Positions 8,301-15,524 of a stretch of 42,370 nucleotides of DNA are shown one piece after another. The notes beneath the pieces were generated by a model. It was not told the origin of the DNA, did no database searches, and saw only the letters and a program-made list of their open reading frames with translations. The position numbers and the translations under genes are program-made. The stretch spans positions 1,423 to 43,792 of the forward strand of contig CADBGE010000004.1 in NCBI GenBank assembly GCA_902794075.1, given 5' to 3'. The DNA is from an uncultured Erysipelotrichaceae bacterium (GTDB lineage: Bacteria; Bacillota_I; Bacilli_A; RF39; UBA660). How positions within the stretch are numbered: the first letter of the stretch is position 1; each line of letters opens with the position of its first letter.

Positions 8301-8340
8301 GACTACTGATGAGACAAGCCGAAATCTAATAGATCTAGTC
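8301..8340 (+). ncRNA. type I hammerhead self-cleaving ribozyme
   Basis: Stem I pairs GACTA (8301-8305) with TAGTC (8336-8340). The core CTGATGA (8306-8312) and GAAA (8321-8324) are complete. Stem III pairs ATCT with AGAT (8324-8327 with 8331-8334) over an AAT loop, and the predicted cleavage base is C8335 after U8334. All conserved core positions of the hammerhead family are present. Stem II (8313-8320) is very short, with only its closing G-C pair sure, so activity may depend on a minimal stem II or tertiary contacts. Cleavage would trim the 5' end of the long RNA that follows. Confidence 0.75.
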
Positions 8341-8830
8341 AATGCATCCTTGCCTAGCTAAGAGCTTCAATAGACATGTGATGTTAACCAAAATAGAAGC
8401 TCAAATCTTTGCCGAGAAATATTACAAGGTTAGAGTACACATGGGTCTTCTGTAATTCTACCAGTGGAAATAATCTGTAATTATTTCTCTCCAGAACAGG
8501 ATATTTTATGTAACGTAAAAGAACATTTAGAATTACACCGTATAACAGTTCGGCTAAAAGTAGGAATACTGTAATCGTGTTAGTCAGCACGTTGTTAATC
8601 CGAAATTACTAAGGTGGCAACTTAGTGATTGGGTAGATAAACAAGGCGAATTGAAATTGCCACTTCAATTTGTTGAAAGCAGAAGCATAGGTGGAAAATG
8701 ACAATCTGCATCGCGACTATGTTCCTTAGGTTGAAATTCCTTGAGTTCTCACATTATCTGAAAATGTTGAGAATCTCTAAAATCTCCTATTAATGAGAAT
8801 ACCTTGACGTGGTATAGGAGCTTATAACTA
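8341..8830 (+). ncRNA. long structured noncoding RNA
   Basis: About 490 bases lack any credible frame but hold many local helices: ACTAAG with CTTAGT (about 8608-8628), ATTGAA with TTCAAT (about 8653-8670), a ten-base arm TTCTCACATT with AATGTTGAGAA (about 8734-8760), and CTCCTAT with ATAGGAG enclosing ACC...GGT (about 8784-8818). The size, phage setting and closeness to a tRNA region recall the ROOL and GOLLD classes of large phage RNAs, but I cannot match their consensus by eye. It begins right after a hammerhead ribozyme and ends about 30 bases before the next gene. Confidence 0.55.
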
Positions 8831-8863
8831 AAATTCTCAAAATACAAGTAAAACCGCAATAAT

Positions 8864-9187
8864 ATGACTCAAGAATTAAAACAAATGATTGAATCTGGAG
8901 AATTTTATTCTCGATTCAGAAAAGCAATTCACAATGTTGAAGATGGTTGTCTTATGATAAAATGGCTTGGAAAATATGTTTCAGAAATTCAAACATTTGC
9001 ATTAGATAATCTTAATAGCAGAGGTGAATATATGCTTTGGATTGAACTTTATTCTGATTACGGACTTGGTCCTAGAATATTAGTTCGAGAATCTGAATTA
9101 GAAGATTTTCTGGAAGGAAAACCTCTTTCTGATGGTAGTTGTCTTTGTGGAAGAGGAATGTCAAATTGGAAAACAGTAACAATTTAA
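8864..9187 (+). CDS. hypothetical protein
   Basis: The 107-residue soluble protein begins MTQELKQMIESGEFYSRF and contains a CLMIKWLGKYVSEIQTFALDNL segment and a C-terminal CLCGRGMSNWK. No family is recognised. It is the first of four closely spaced rightward genes (12-bp gap, then two ATGA overlaps), so it probably opens an operon whose leader is the long structured RNA. Confidence 0.65.
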   Translation: MTQELKQMIESGEFYSRFRKAIHNVEDGCLMIKWLGKYVSEIQTFALDNLNSRGEYMLWIELYSDYGLGPRILVRESELEDFLEGKPLSDGSCLCGRGMSNWKTVTI

Positions 9188-9199
9188 AACCGCAACAAA

Positions 9200-9538
9200 A
9201 TGAACACAAAAATTTACGTTGTATCTGGTGCAGAACCTAGTTTAATGGGAGCAATAGAATCATACATTAATTTTAAAGATGCTCTTGATTATGTTGTTGA
9301 AATGATTAAAGATTTAGTATCAACAACAATTGAAGAGAGTGTTGATAAAGAGTGTGATGTTCATTTCAATTATAAAAATATTAGTATGCATTATGATGCT
9401 GAAAAGTTTTATGACCATACTGAAACTATTGTAGTTGAATATAATGAACCCAAACCAGTTACAGAAAATGGTAAGCCTATTGATTTAAATTGGGCTTTTG
9501 CAGTTCAAACTGTCGAACTTAAAACCGCATTAGAATGA
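9200..9538 (+). CDS. hypothetical protein
   Basis: The 112-residue protein starts MNTKIYVVSGAEPSLMGAIESYINFKDALDYVVEMI and continues as an acidic alpha/beta sequence with LNWAFAVQTVELKTALE at the end. It resembles other small phage proteins with an early beta strand followed by a long helix, but has no known function. Its stop overlaps the start of the next gene by four bases (ATGA). Confidence 0.65.
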   Translation: MNTKIYVVSGAEPSLMGAIESYINFKDALDYVVEMIKDLVSTTIEESVDKECDVHFNYKNISMHYDAEKFYDHTETIVVEYNEPKPVTENGKPIDLNWAFAVQTVELKTALE

Positions 9539-10017
9539 AAAATATTGCAAAACACATTGGAAACATAATGATAATAGTGCTAGGACTATTCACAACACTT
9601 ATTGCCTTCGCACTTCTCATATCTCTTGTATCTTGCAAGAGTAACGCTCAAACCACAACTGCCCAGAATGCCATTATCTTTGAATTTTCGAATGTTGATT
9701 CATGTGCATATGTGTGGGATGATGGATGCTTTCTCATCTGGTATGATGATGCCGATGCATTTGATTATGATGCTATGGCATATCGTGCTGGACGTGAGGA
9801 ATGGTATGGTGAATTTGTGTATCTTGATATAGAAGATTCTCTTGTGGGAGAATTTCTTCAAGATTTTCACAAATACACTGAATTACATTCTGATTATAAA
9901 TCTAACTGGGAACAGATGGATGAACTCTCACAGCATTGGGGTATTGTGAATTGGGATAAATTATCTGAATCATATGAACTTATACGTATACACGAGAAAG
10001 GATGGTGGTTCAAATGA
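9535..10017 (+). CDS. membrane-anchored or lipoprotein-like secreted protein
   Basis: The 160-residue protein has a hydrophobic N-terminal helix at about residues 10-33 (IMIIVLGLFTTLIAFALLISLVSC) ending in LVSCKSN, which could be a lipobox, followed by an acidic aromatic-rich domain (FSNVDSCAYVWDDGCFLIWYDDADAFDYDAMAYRAGREEWYGEF is spread over residues 49-95). It would sit in the host envelope facing the periplasm. A role in superinfection exclusion or lysis control is possible, though nothing proves it. It overlaps both neighbours by four bases. Confidence 0.6.
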   Translation: MKNIAKHIGNIMIIVLGLFTTLIAFALLISLVSCKSNAQTTTAQNAIIFEFSNVDSCAYVWDDGCFLIWYDDADAFDYDAMAYRAGREEWYGEFVYLDIEDSLVGEFLQDFHKYTELHSDYKSNWEQMDELSQHWGIVNWDKLSESYELIRIHEKGWWFK

Positions 10018-10517
10018 TTAATTATTCTATTGTACGTGATATTATTTGCAATCCTGAATTTCAGCGGTTGCAGTATATTGGTGGTGGTCAGGAATATCAT
10101 CAAGAAGGGAGTGCATTCGTGCATTCTCTTCTTGTATTCCAAAATTCATTTGAGTTCTGGAATTCTCCTGAAACCAGTAATATGAATTACATTGCGTTGC
10201 TCCATGATGTTGGGAAAATCTACACTGGAAGAGAAAAAGCAAATGGTGATTGGGAGTATCCTAATCATGCTCGTGTTGGATCTGAAGCTCTCCAACAATT
10301 TCTTCCTGATATTCTACTTAAACCTGAATTCATTCTTCCGGCTAAATGGTTTATTGCAAACCATATTAAGCCACTATTTTGGGGATATAATGGATTTCCT
10401 CAGAAAACTGAAAATAATATAGAACTTGCAAAACTTGCTATTTGTGATTTGAAAGGAAGTTTTTCTAGAGAGCCACAAGGTGAAAAGATTGTAAGTTTAT
10501 ATGAATACATTCGTTGA
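10014..10517 (+). CDS. HD-domain phosphohydrolase
   Basis: The 167-residue protein shows the HD metal-site order: an early HSLLVFQNS His, IALLHDVGKIYTG (the HD pair) at about residue 62, NHARVGSEAL His and a later Asp in CDLKGSF. This is the pattern of HD hydrolases related to the C-terminal domain of CCA-adding enzymes and (p)ppGpp/nucleotidases. In a phage with dozens of tRNAs that lack CCA, a tRNA-related phosphatase or phosphodiesterase role is attractive, but nucleotide hydrolysis is equally possible. The start at 10014 overlaps the previous stop (ATGA). Confidence 0.75.
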   Translation: MINYSIVRDIICNPEFQRLQYIGGGQEYHQEGSAFVHSLLVFQNSFEFWNSPETSNMNYIALLHDVGKIYTGREKANGDWEYPNHARVGSEALQQFLPDILLKPEFILPAKWFIANHIKPLFWGYNGFPQKTENNIELAKLAICDLKGSFSREPQGEKIVSLYEYIR

Positions 10518-10575
10518 AACTTGCCAAGGGATTAAATATTCCTGCAGGGTGCCGAGAGTTTAGGCATCCTGTCTT

Positions 10576-10625
10576 AATGTAGCCAATGACGGTCCAAAGC
10601 CCGTATGAAAAATACAGATGGGGAC
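10576..10625 (+). ncRNA. pseudoknot RNA motif, copy 1
   Basis: An outer helix TGTA (10578-10581) with TACA (10613-10616) encloses a hairpin ACGG-TCCAAAGC-CCGT (10589-10604). The tail AGATGGGGAC can pair through GGA with the TCC of the loop, giving a pseudoknot. A second copy at 10770-10831 keeps the loop and tail while both helices change in a compensating way, which supports a real RNA fold. Confidence 0.65.
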
Positions 10626-10769
10626 ATAATTCATAGTTGGTACACGAGAGTTGTGTATTGACGCAAACCAACATTAGTTGGTAACAGACCGTTGTAATTC
10701 CCTTGGGAATTACAAATAAGGGTATAAGATTGTACTGGCCGGTTCAATTTGTTTGCACTATACCCTTGT

Positions 10770-10831
10770 TTAATGCAGCCAATATAGAAATATGTTGAGA
10801 GTCCAAAGCCTCTATAAATTGCAGATGGGAC
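10770..10831 (+). ncRNA. pseudoknot RNA motif, copy 2
   Basis: TGCA (10774-10777) pairs with TGCA (10820-10823) around the hairpin AGAG-TCCAAAGC-CTCT (10798-10813), with the tail AGATGGGAC. Shared with copy 1 are TTAATGyAGCCAAT, the eight-base loop and the tail; the helix bases covary. It ends about 34 bases before the gene at 10865 and may control it. No known riboswitch class came to mind. Confidence 0.65.
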
Positions 10832-10864
10832 AAACACATTAATAACACATAAACACAGCACAAC

Positions 10865-11071
10865 ATGGCAAATCGCAAATTTAACGGTAGAGTTGTAATA
10901 ACTCGTAAATCCGTAAAAGGAGAAAACAGTCAAGCAGCAAAAGTAGCTCGCTTTGACATGCAAAAGGAAGGAACAAAACTTCTTTCAGAAGATCAAGTTT
11001 TTACTCAGGAGGAACTTGATGAACTTTATGCGAAGGATGATCCTAATGAACCTTATTGGTGTAAATATTAA
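10865..11071 (+). CDS. small basic hypothetical protein
   Basis: The 68-residue protein opens MANRKFNGRVVITRKSVKGENSQ and ends with an acidic stretch before WCKY. The start directly follows the two-copy RNA motif region, with a leader rich in A and C. It could be a small nucleic-acid-binding protein given the basic N-terminus, but there is no recognisable domain. The next gene follows after 23 bases. Confidence 0.6.
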   Translation: MANRKFNGRVVITRKSVKGENSQAAKVARFDMQKEGTKLLSEDQVFTQEELDELYAKDDPNEPYWCKY

Positions 11072-11094
11072 CAACAATTAAAATAAAAAACAAT

Positions 11095-11514
11095 ATGGAG
11101 AACACAGTAAAAACAATACGCTTGGCCGTGGCGTATGAGAATGAGTATGGCCGTATTCTTTGGAATAAAGAATGGAGAATCTTCACCGTTGAAGTTGAGG
11201 GTGAAGAAGATGAAGAACGTAAAGACAATTTCAAACAACTCATAGACATTCTCCATGGAGAAATCCATGACTTCAGTCAGATGGTTACGTCTGACCCTGA
11301 GAATGAACGTGCTAGAGATGCTTTTACTAAGCGTTATGAAGTTCAGCTCTTTATGGCTGATTCTGATACTTATGCTATCATGGATCAGGGAGAGTGGGAT
11401 GCTCGAAAAGTTGCTATGCGTGAACTGGCTGAAAAAATGCTCAAAGATGTTCTCAAAGAGCATCCGGAGATGATTAATCACATACCTCCAGAAATGCGCC
11501 ATCGTTTTCAGTAA
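11095..11514 (+). CDS. hypothetical acidic helical protein
   Basis: The 139-residue protein starts MENTVKTIRLAVAYENEYGRILWNKEWRIFTVEVEGEEDEERKD and is mostly helical and acidic afterwards. There are no Cys pairs, membrane segments or catalytic motifs that I recognise. It ends 14 bases before a tRNA-like sequence, so its transcript probably continues into the tRNA zone. Confidence 0.65.
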   Translation: MENTVKTIRLAVAYENEYGRILWNKEWRIFTVEVEGEEDEERKDNFKQLIDILHGEIHDFSQMVTSDPENERARDAFTKRYEVQLFMADSDTYAIMDQGEWDARKVAMRELAEKMLKDVLKEHPEMINHIPPEMRHRFQ

Positions 11515-11528
11515 TCGTTAAACTGGGA

Positions 11529-11608
11529 TGCTTTATCAGGTTAGAGAATCGCCCGTGCCTTGGATTGCGTAAGTACGGAAGTCGTTGGTTCAAGTCCAAC
11601 TAAAGCAC
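11529..11608 (+). tRNA. atypical tRNA-like gene, anticodon unclear (UUG or UGG)
   Basis: The ends pair perfectly (TGCTTTA with TAAAGCA), and a perfect T-arm GTTGG-TTCAAGT-CCAAC stacks on them. Between them the D-arm is poor and the anticodon arm is not a standard 5-bp stem: CCGTG pairs with TACGG around a 16-nt loop holding CCTTGGATT. The loop could present UUG (with C33) or UGG. A U1-A72 pair would suit Gln. It may be degenerate or need processing. Confidence 0.5.
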
Positions 11609-11629
11609 AAATTTTTAAAACAATGAAAC

Positions 11630-11812
11630 ATGAAAGTAAAGATTCTGTGCTGGTTATTAACCAGCGTTATGATGCTCTGCATATTCGGAGTATCTGCCGT
11701 AGAGGCACCTATTTGGTGGTACATGATTTGTATTTGTATCGCCATATTGTGTGTGTTGTTTATACACACAATAAACCCAAAGTTTTGGGAAGATTCCAAA
11801 TTAAGAGAATAA
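11630..11812 (+). CDS. small membrane protein
   Basis: The 60-residue protein has two hydrophobic segments, ILCWLLTSVMMLCIFGVSAV (residues about 4-23) and WWYMICICIAILCVLFIHTI (about 29-49), and a charged tail. An out-of-frame ATG at 11623 opens a competing 74-residue frame, but that one lacks protein character. It lies right after the tRNA-like element. Function unknown; it could be a holin-like or envelope peptide. Confidence 0.55.
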   Translation: MKVKILCWLLTSVMMLCIFGVSAVEAPIWWYMICICIAILCVLFIHTINPKFWEDSKLRE

Positions 11813-11836
11813 CCATGTATGAAACTGTGTTCATAT

Positions 11837-11879
11837 TGCCTCAATGAACATTTTTGCGGTTTTGTTCATCATTGAGGCA
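11837..11879 (+). terminator. strong hairpin after the membrane protein gene
   Basis: TGCCTCAATGAAC pairs with GTTCA...TGAGGCA with a three-base bulge on the right arm and a loop that contains T-rich sequence. The stem is 13 bp. The T run sits in the loop rather than after the stem, so it may be a processing or stability hairpin rather than a classical terminator. Confidence 0.5.
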
Positions 11880-11917
11880 TTTCCACATTACCGTAGAGAA
11901 TATGTAGTGTGGGAACT

Positions 11918-12121
11918 ATGAAAAATAAACATCTTTATGTGTTTCAACCCCAAATTAAAATTTCTTCATCTGGACTTTATAGGTTTGTTCAACCTAAAAT
12001 GTCTATAATTGCTGAAGATGTTCAAGAAGCAAAAAGAAAACTTCAAGAAGATATTACAGTAGAAATTGTAGAGTTTGGAATACCACAAATCGATCCAGTT
12101 TAGCTTGTTTATAGTAAGTGA
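11918..12121 (+). CDS. small hypothetical protein with ambiguous TAG
   Basis: The frame starts MKNKHLYVFQPQIKISSSG and reaches a TAG at 12101. If that TAG is a stop the protein has 61 residues; if read as Gln it gains QLVYSK and stops at TGA 12119-12121. A strong hairpin begins immediately after the TAG, which would suit a real 3' end. Other genes of this early-type rightward group end in TAA or TGA, so either reading is possible. A GTG at 11909 is an alternative start. No domain recognised. Confidence 0.5.
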
Positions 12122-12205
12122 ATAATAGTAACTGAATTCTTTAAAACAAGACTGGTAAGCAATGAACCAGAATACAAGAGTTGCAAACTTCTAGGATAAT
12201 TTAGT
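12104..12205 (+). ncRNA. three consecutive hairpins between genes
   Basis: CTTGTTT pairs with AAAACAAG (12104-12157), CTGGT with ACCAG (about 12159-12176) and CTAGG with CCTAG (about 12191-12212). The row of stems suggests a leader or small RNA before the gene at 12226. No tRNA cloverleaf is evident. Confidence 0.4.
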
Positions 12206-12225
12206 GACCTAGCACAAATTAAATT

Positions 12226-12468
12226 ATGGGTAAAAAACTTCATCCTAAAACTAAAGATTATGTATTCTCCCATGAGACTTCTCCAGAAATTGTGCCCGCT
12301 GGAAAACGCATTTTTGTGAAGGGTAACAAACATGGTCAGATTGAGGATGTGAATCCTCGGGAGGTTGCCAACATTAACCTTTTCACAAAGTATTACCATA
12401 GAGACCAGCGTGCATACGTTGATCAGTATGTGACTGAGGTGGTACGTTTGTGGAGAAAGGAGGTTTAA
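12226..12468 (+). CDS. small basic hypothetical protein
   Basis: The 80-residue basic protein begins MGKKLHPKTKDYVFSHETSPEIVPAGKRIFVKGNKHG and ends in WRKEV. It abuts the next gene (stop directly followed by ATG), so the two are translated together. A nucleic-acid-binding role is plausible because of the high Lys/Arg/His content, but no domain is recognised. Confidence 0.65.
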   Translation: MGKKLHPKTKDYVFSHETSPEIVPAGKRIFVKGNKHGQIEDVNPREVANINLFTKYYHRDQRAYVDQYVTEVVRLWRKEV

Positions 12469-12903
12469 ATGCCAAAAGGTGTAACTCCTGAACAGTTTGC
12501 CTATCGTATGAATACGTTAAAAGGGCAAACATCTGCGACAATTATCTATGACAGAGAACATGTTATAGAGCTTCTCAAAAGGTTTGATCTTCCTGCCAAT
12601 AACAACTATCTTAAAAAGTATGTTGATTATGGCATGATTGTGAGGATCAAGCCTGGAGAATTTAAATTCCCTGCAGCTCCTGTGCATATTTCTAAAATCA
12701 TTGATGCTCTTAATGAATTAAGAGAAGAAGGTAGAAAATATGCTGCTAAATCCAATGCTAAGAAGTGTGGCTTACTGGAAGAAGCTGAAGAGAACAAAGT
12801 TCACAAAATTCAGTCTGTTGAAGAACCCAATGATGAGGATAAAATTGCAAGATGCATTGATTTTCTCAAATCAAAGGGTTTTCTGATCCTCCGTCAAGTT
12901 TAA
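12469..12903 (+). CDS. hypothetical protein with winged-helix-like pattern
   Basis: The 144-residue protein contains alternating helices and a YLKKYVDYGMIVRIKPGEFKFP segment that looks like the recognition helix and wing of a small winged-helix domain, then a charged linker and a final helix (KIARCIDFLKSKGFLILRQV). It directly follows the 80-residue basic protein. It may be a transcription regulator, but that is a guess from shape alone. A long hairpin follows the stop. Confidence 0.55.
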   Translation: MPKGVTPEQFAYRMNTLKGQTSATIIYDREHVIELLKRFDLPANNNYLKKYVDYGMIVRIKPGEFKFPAAPVHISKIIDALNELREEGRKYAAKSNAKKCGLLEEAEENKVHKIQSVEEPNDEDKIARCIDFLKSKGFLILRQV

Positions 12904-12977
12904 TAATAGGCACAATTTTGCAATTAACTAAAAATTTCAATATTTCTTGGAAAATTGTAAAATTGTGCTTATTATAT
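12904..12977 (+). terminator. long inverted repeat after the gene
   Basis: ATAGGCACAATTTTGCAATT is matched on the right by a complementary AAAATTGTAAAATTGTGCTTATT with few mismatches, making a 20-bp stem with an AT-rich loop. It probably ends or protects the upstream transcript. Confidence 0.55.
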
Positions 12978-12983
12978 AAAACA

Positions 12984-13330
12984 TGAGCGTAAGAAATATT
13001 TTAGATTACTTAGGTACTTGTGTGTTAGCACATTTATGCAAAAGTCGAGTCTAAAATCAAGTCCAGTGTTGGTAGACTGGGGTTTGTACCAAACCAGAGG
13101 TACACTCATTAAACTGGGGCTCTCTCGACGCCCAGATATAGGAGTAGTGCCTGTTCGAGAGTGAGTGCCATGTGGGAAGAAGTCCACAGCTCTACATGGT
13201 TACAATGAGGCCTTTCAGTAATGTTTAGGAGTGTTGCTGGGAATCGATAGCTAAGCTATGCTTCAGTAGCTAAGTTATTTAAAGTTTTTTGAAGCTTAGA
13301 TTAAGTGTAAACGGCTCTACCTTAATTGAA
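12984..13330 (+). ncRNA. structured noncoding region before tRNA-Leu
   Basis: No credible gene is present. Helices include CTGGGG...CCCAG (about 13110-13136), CTCTCGA with TCGAGAG (about 13122-13162), CATGTGGGAAG with a matching CATG arm (about 13168-13199) and AGCTAAGCTATGCTTCAGTAGCT (about 13250-13272). A possible pre-tRNA leader or an independent RNA; no known class recognised. Confidence 0.45.
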
Positions 13331-13389
13331 AATTGAAGGAGTTTTATAGTCCCTTCCCGGAAAACAGTAAATTACTGTAACTATAAGAT

Positions 13390-13473
13390 GCCGTGATGGT
13401 GGAATAGGTAGACACGAGGGACTTAAAATCCCTTGCCCGCAAGGGCGTGTGGGTTCAAGTCCCACTCGCGGTA
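13390..13473 (+). tRNA. tRNA-Leu, anticodon UAA
   Basis: An 84-nt type II cloverleaf has acceptor GCCGTGA with TCGCGGT, anticodon arm GGGA-CTTAAAA-TCCC giving UAA, a long variable arm TGCCCGCAAGGGCG and T-arm GTGGG-TTCAAGT-CCCAC. CCA is not encoded. A nine-bp hairpin follows within three bases. Confidence 0.93.
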
Positions 13474-13475
13474 CA

Positions 13476-13522
13476 AAATTGCTGGTTTTGTATGACCTGC
13501 CAGTCAACAAATACAGCAATTT
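13476..13522 (+). other. long hairpin directly after tRNA-Leu
   Basis: AAATTGCTG pairs with CAGCAATTT and the interior continues the helix (TTTGT with ACAAA, TGAC with GTCA). Comparable stem-loops start 3-4 bases after tRNA-Phe (15104), tRNA-Ser (22525) and tRNA-Ala (24859), suggesting a common spacer or processing element. Confidence 0.55.
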
Positions 13523-13565
13523 GGACGGATAATTGTTTTGTTGGCAGACAAACTTATCTGATAAA

Positions 13566-13634
13566 AATACAAGTCTTCTAATGGTAGGATATTCACGTAA
13601 ATGAAAGATTTGGGTTCAAATCCCAACTGTATTC
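13566..13634 (+). tRNA. tRNA-like element with irregular anticodon arm
   Basis: AATACAA pairs with CTGTATT (one mismatch at the inner end) and a T-arm TTGGG-TTCAAAT-CCCAA is perfect. The D-arm resembles that of the phage tRNA-Gly (CTTC-TAATGGTA-GGAT). The anticodon hairpin TTCA-CGTAAA-TGAA has a six-base loop, so no normal anticodon can be assigned. It could be degenerate or a mimic. Confidence 0.45.
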
Positions 13635-13711
13635 AAATAGTCGTAAACTACTAAGAATTTTCTATTTAATCGTTACTTTCATGTTCCTAGAAATCTTAGT
13701 GGCGACTGGCT

Positions 13712-13768
13712 TTCCTATTATGGCTTGTGGAGTAATTACCACAGTGGGTTCAATTCCCACATAGGAAA
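13712..13768 (+). tRNA. tRNA-like element lacking a D-arm
   Basis: The acceptor (TTCCTAT with ATAGGAA) and T-arm (GTGGG-TTCAATT-CCCAC) are perfect, and an anticodon-like hairpin TGTGG-AGTAATTA-CCACA has an 8-base loop. Only seven bases stand where a D-arm should be, so the whole is 57 nt. It lies 22 bases before the glucosaminidase gene. Confidence 0.5.
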
Positions 13769-13790
13769 CAAATTTTAAAACTACAAAGTT

Positions 13791-14441
13791 ATGAAAACAC
13801 TGAACAAGTTAATTTTCTTAGCTGCATTTGTGTGTATAATGATTACAACAATATTTGTTACACATGCAATCACAGTTAAAAGAGAATCTCACAAGGTTTC
13901 ATATCTTGAGTACGTTTCTCTAAAAGAAGCAGAACTCCAGTATTGGAGGACGAAAGCCGAATTAGTTGATGTGGTTAATGATTATATTCATACCGCAGCT
14001 CCTAACTCTCTGCTTTCTGGGGTAATTCTAGTTGACGAGTGTAGAGAATTTGATGTTGATATTAAGTTAGTATTAGCTCAAGGACATCAAGAATCACACT
14101 TTGGGACTCAAGGATTGGCTGCAAAAACTAATAGTATATGGAATGTTGGTGCATTTGATAGTCTCACATATGATGAGATTCATAAAAGGCACATATTCTC
14201 TAATCCGAATCAATCTATTAAGCCTTACTTAGAGTTACTTACAACTAAATATTTAACTGGAAGCAAAACAGAAGAAGACCTATTGCGAAACTTTGTAAGC
14301 GTGGATGGAAAGAGATATGCATCTTCCTCTACATATGAGACTTCATTAACGTATAAATATGAAGCACTCAAAGCTACAAAGATTGATTCCCTGCAAGAGT
14401 CTTTGAATTATTGGACAATTAAATCCAATAGGCAGAATTGA
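13791..14441 (+). CDS. membrane-anchored glucosaminidase-like endolysin
   Basis: The 216-residue protein has an N-terminal membrane helix (residues about 8-27, IFLAAFVCIMITTIFVTHAI), a coiled segment, then a domain with VDIKLVLAQGHQESHFGTQG, carrying the catalytic-type Glu, followed by TNSIWNVGAFD and a tail of helices. This matches the glucosaminidase/lysozyme-like fold found in phage endolysins and Bacteroidales autolysins (LAQAxxESxxG...N.wN.G). It would cut peptidoglycan glycan chains from the periplasmic side as a signal-anchored enzyme. It contains no TAG, unlike the other lysis genes. Confidence 0.8.
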   Translation: MKTLNKLIFLAAFVCIMITTIFVTHAITVKRESHKVSYLEYVSLKEAELQYWRTKAELVDVVNDYIHTAAPNSLLSGVILVDECREFDVDIKLVLAQGHQESHFGTQGLAAKTNSIWNVGAFDSLTYDEIHKRHIFSNPNQSIKPYLELLTTKYLTGSKTEEDLLRNFVSVDGKRYASSSTYETSLTYKYEALKATKIDSLQESLNYWTIKSNRQN

Positions 14442-15025
14442 TCACCCTGCCAAACATGTATAGTTTAGGAATGAAAACGTTCTTTGGAAAGAGGTTAAGG
14501 TGGAAATCCTTAGCTGCATGTCATACAGTTTTACTTGAGTTTCTGTATAAACAAAATTCTTGAAATCTAGGTTAATTTCAGTGTAATCTCGCGAATCCTA
14601 GTAGTTAGTCTTATTAGTTTTAAATAGCAGCTTATATAAAAAGTAACGCTCAAGAGCTCAAGAGCTCAAAAGAGAGGTCTAGGTAAAGCTGTACTCCTAG
14701 ATAAGACATTTATCATCCTTTTTACTTGTTAAGGAGAAAGAATAGAAACAAGTGTAGAACCTTAGTTTAAGTAGAAAAACCATATGATTTGGGGTGCAAG
14801 TCCTCTTAGGTTCTCTAATGGCTCTAGTATTCCGAGCTGTTAAAATTTGGAATACAAATGCTTACGATAAGTTAGTATTGTAAGGTGTTGGTAGGACACA
14901 GACTACTCGTGTGCAAAGCGTTATAATTTGTTGAGGGAGTTAAAAGGTATCTTCTGCAGAAGAATCTTCCAAAATGAGAAAATGGATATTTCTTACTAAT
15001 CTTAAGAAATCCTAAAACCTTTTAT
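14442..15025 (+). ncRNA. structured noncoding region between endolysin gene and tRNA-Phe
   Basis: About 580 bases lack a gene. Visible helices: GTCTTAT with ATAAGAC (about 14608-14707), CTAGGTAAAGCTGTACTCCTAG (14680-14701), GTATTCC with GGAATAC (about 14829-14853), CTTAC with GTAAG (about 14861-14884) and GACAC with GTGTC-like arm (about 14896-14913). Tandem GAGCTCAA repeats lie at 14653-14670. It also holds the tRNA-like element at 14756-14815. Confidence 0.45.
14756..14815 (+). tRNA. tRNA-like element without a proper anticodon arm
   Basis: AGAACCT pairs perfectly with AGGTTCT, a D-like hairpin GTTT-AAGTAGA-AAAC and a T-like arm GGGG-TGCAAGT-CCTC are present, but only about ten bases (ATATGATT region) stand where the anticodon arm should be. 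It looks like an acceptor/T-arm mimic rather than a decoding tRNA. Confidence 0.4.
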
Positions 15026-15099
<74 letters not shown>

Positions 15100-15359
15100 C
15101 AAACTAGTCAGTAAATAGGTAGTTCTACTAAGAGAAACTAAGTATGCATTAATGTTTTCTCCTGACTAGGGAAGAATGAATCTAATACCGGTCCAATAAG
15201 TATTAACTACAGTAGCTTATTGTGAAGGAAGGGATAATACCGCCCTGAGACATTCTTCTAACATAAAGAATATATGTGCCTGCACCAAGTACAAGTGCCA
15301 CACCTTGCTTAAGGAGGTTAATGAGTTCCCTAGCTCATTTATAAAATAGACAGTAGGGA
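15100..15359 (+). other. spacer with hairpins between tRNA-Phe and tRNA-Asp
   Basis: No gene is seen in 260 bases. A stem CTAGTCAG with CTGACTAG (15104-15169) starts five bases after tRNA-Phe. Further weak helices are present around 15240-15320. Possibly a processing spacer or a small RNA. Confidence 0.4.
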
Positions 15360-15440
15360 CGATCGGTGCGTGTGCCCACTCGGGTTGGGAACTGGACTGT
15401 CACTCCAGTAAAATAGAGGGTTCGAATCCCTCCGTATCGG
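15360..15440 (+). tRNA. tRNA-Asp-like gene (GUC) with imperfect acceptor
   Basis: The anticodon arm CTGGA-CTGTCAC-TCCAG gives GUC, the D-stem CCCA with TGGG and T-arm GAGGG-TTCGAAT-CCCTC are good. The acceptor pairs only as CGAT with ATCG plus CGG with CCG around a bulged T, and there are about six extra bases between acceptor and D-stem. It may be a functional variant, or a decayed gene. Confidence 0.6.
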
Positions 15441-15524
15441 CAAATGTGTTTTATATTGTTTTAGTTAACATTATGTTATGGGGACAGATTATAAATTTTT
15501 ATTAATTAACTTAACAAACACAAA

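Noticed and set aside
15240-15330. Candidate HDV-like or twister motif near GTGCCTGCACC
   Set aside because: Only a simple hairpin is supported; ribozyme core bases are absent.
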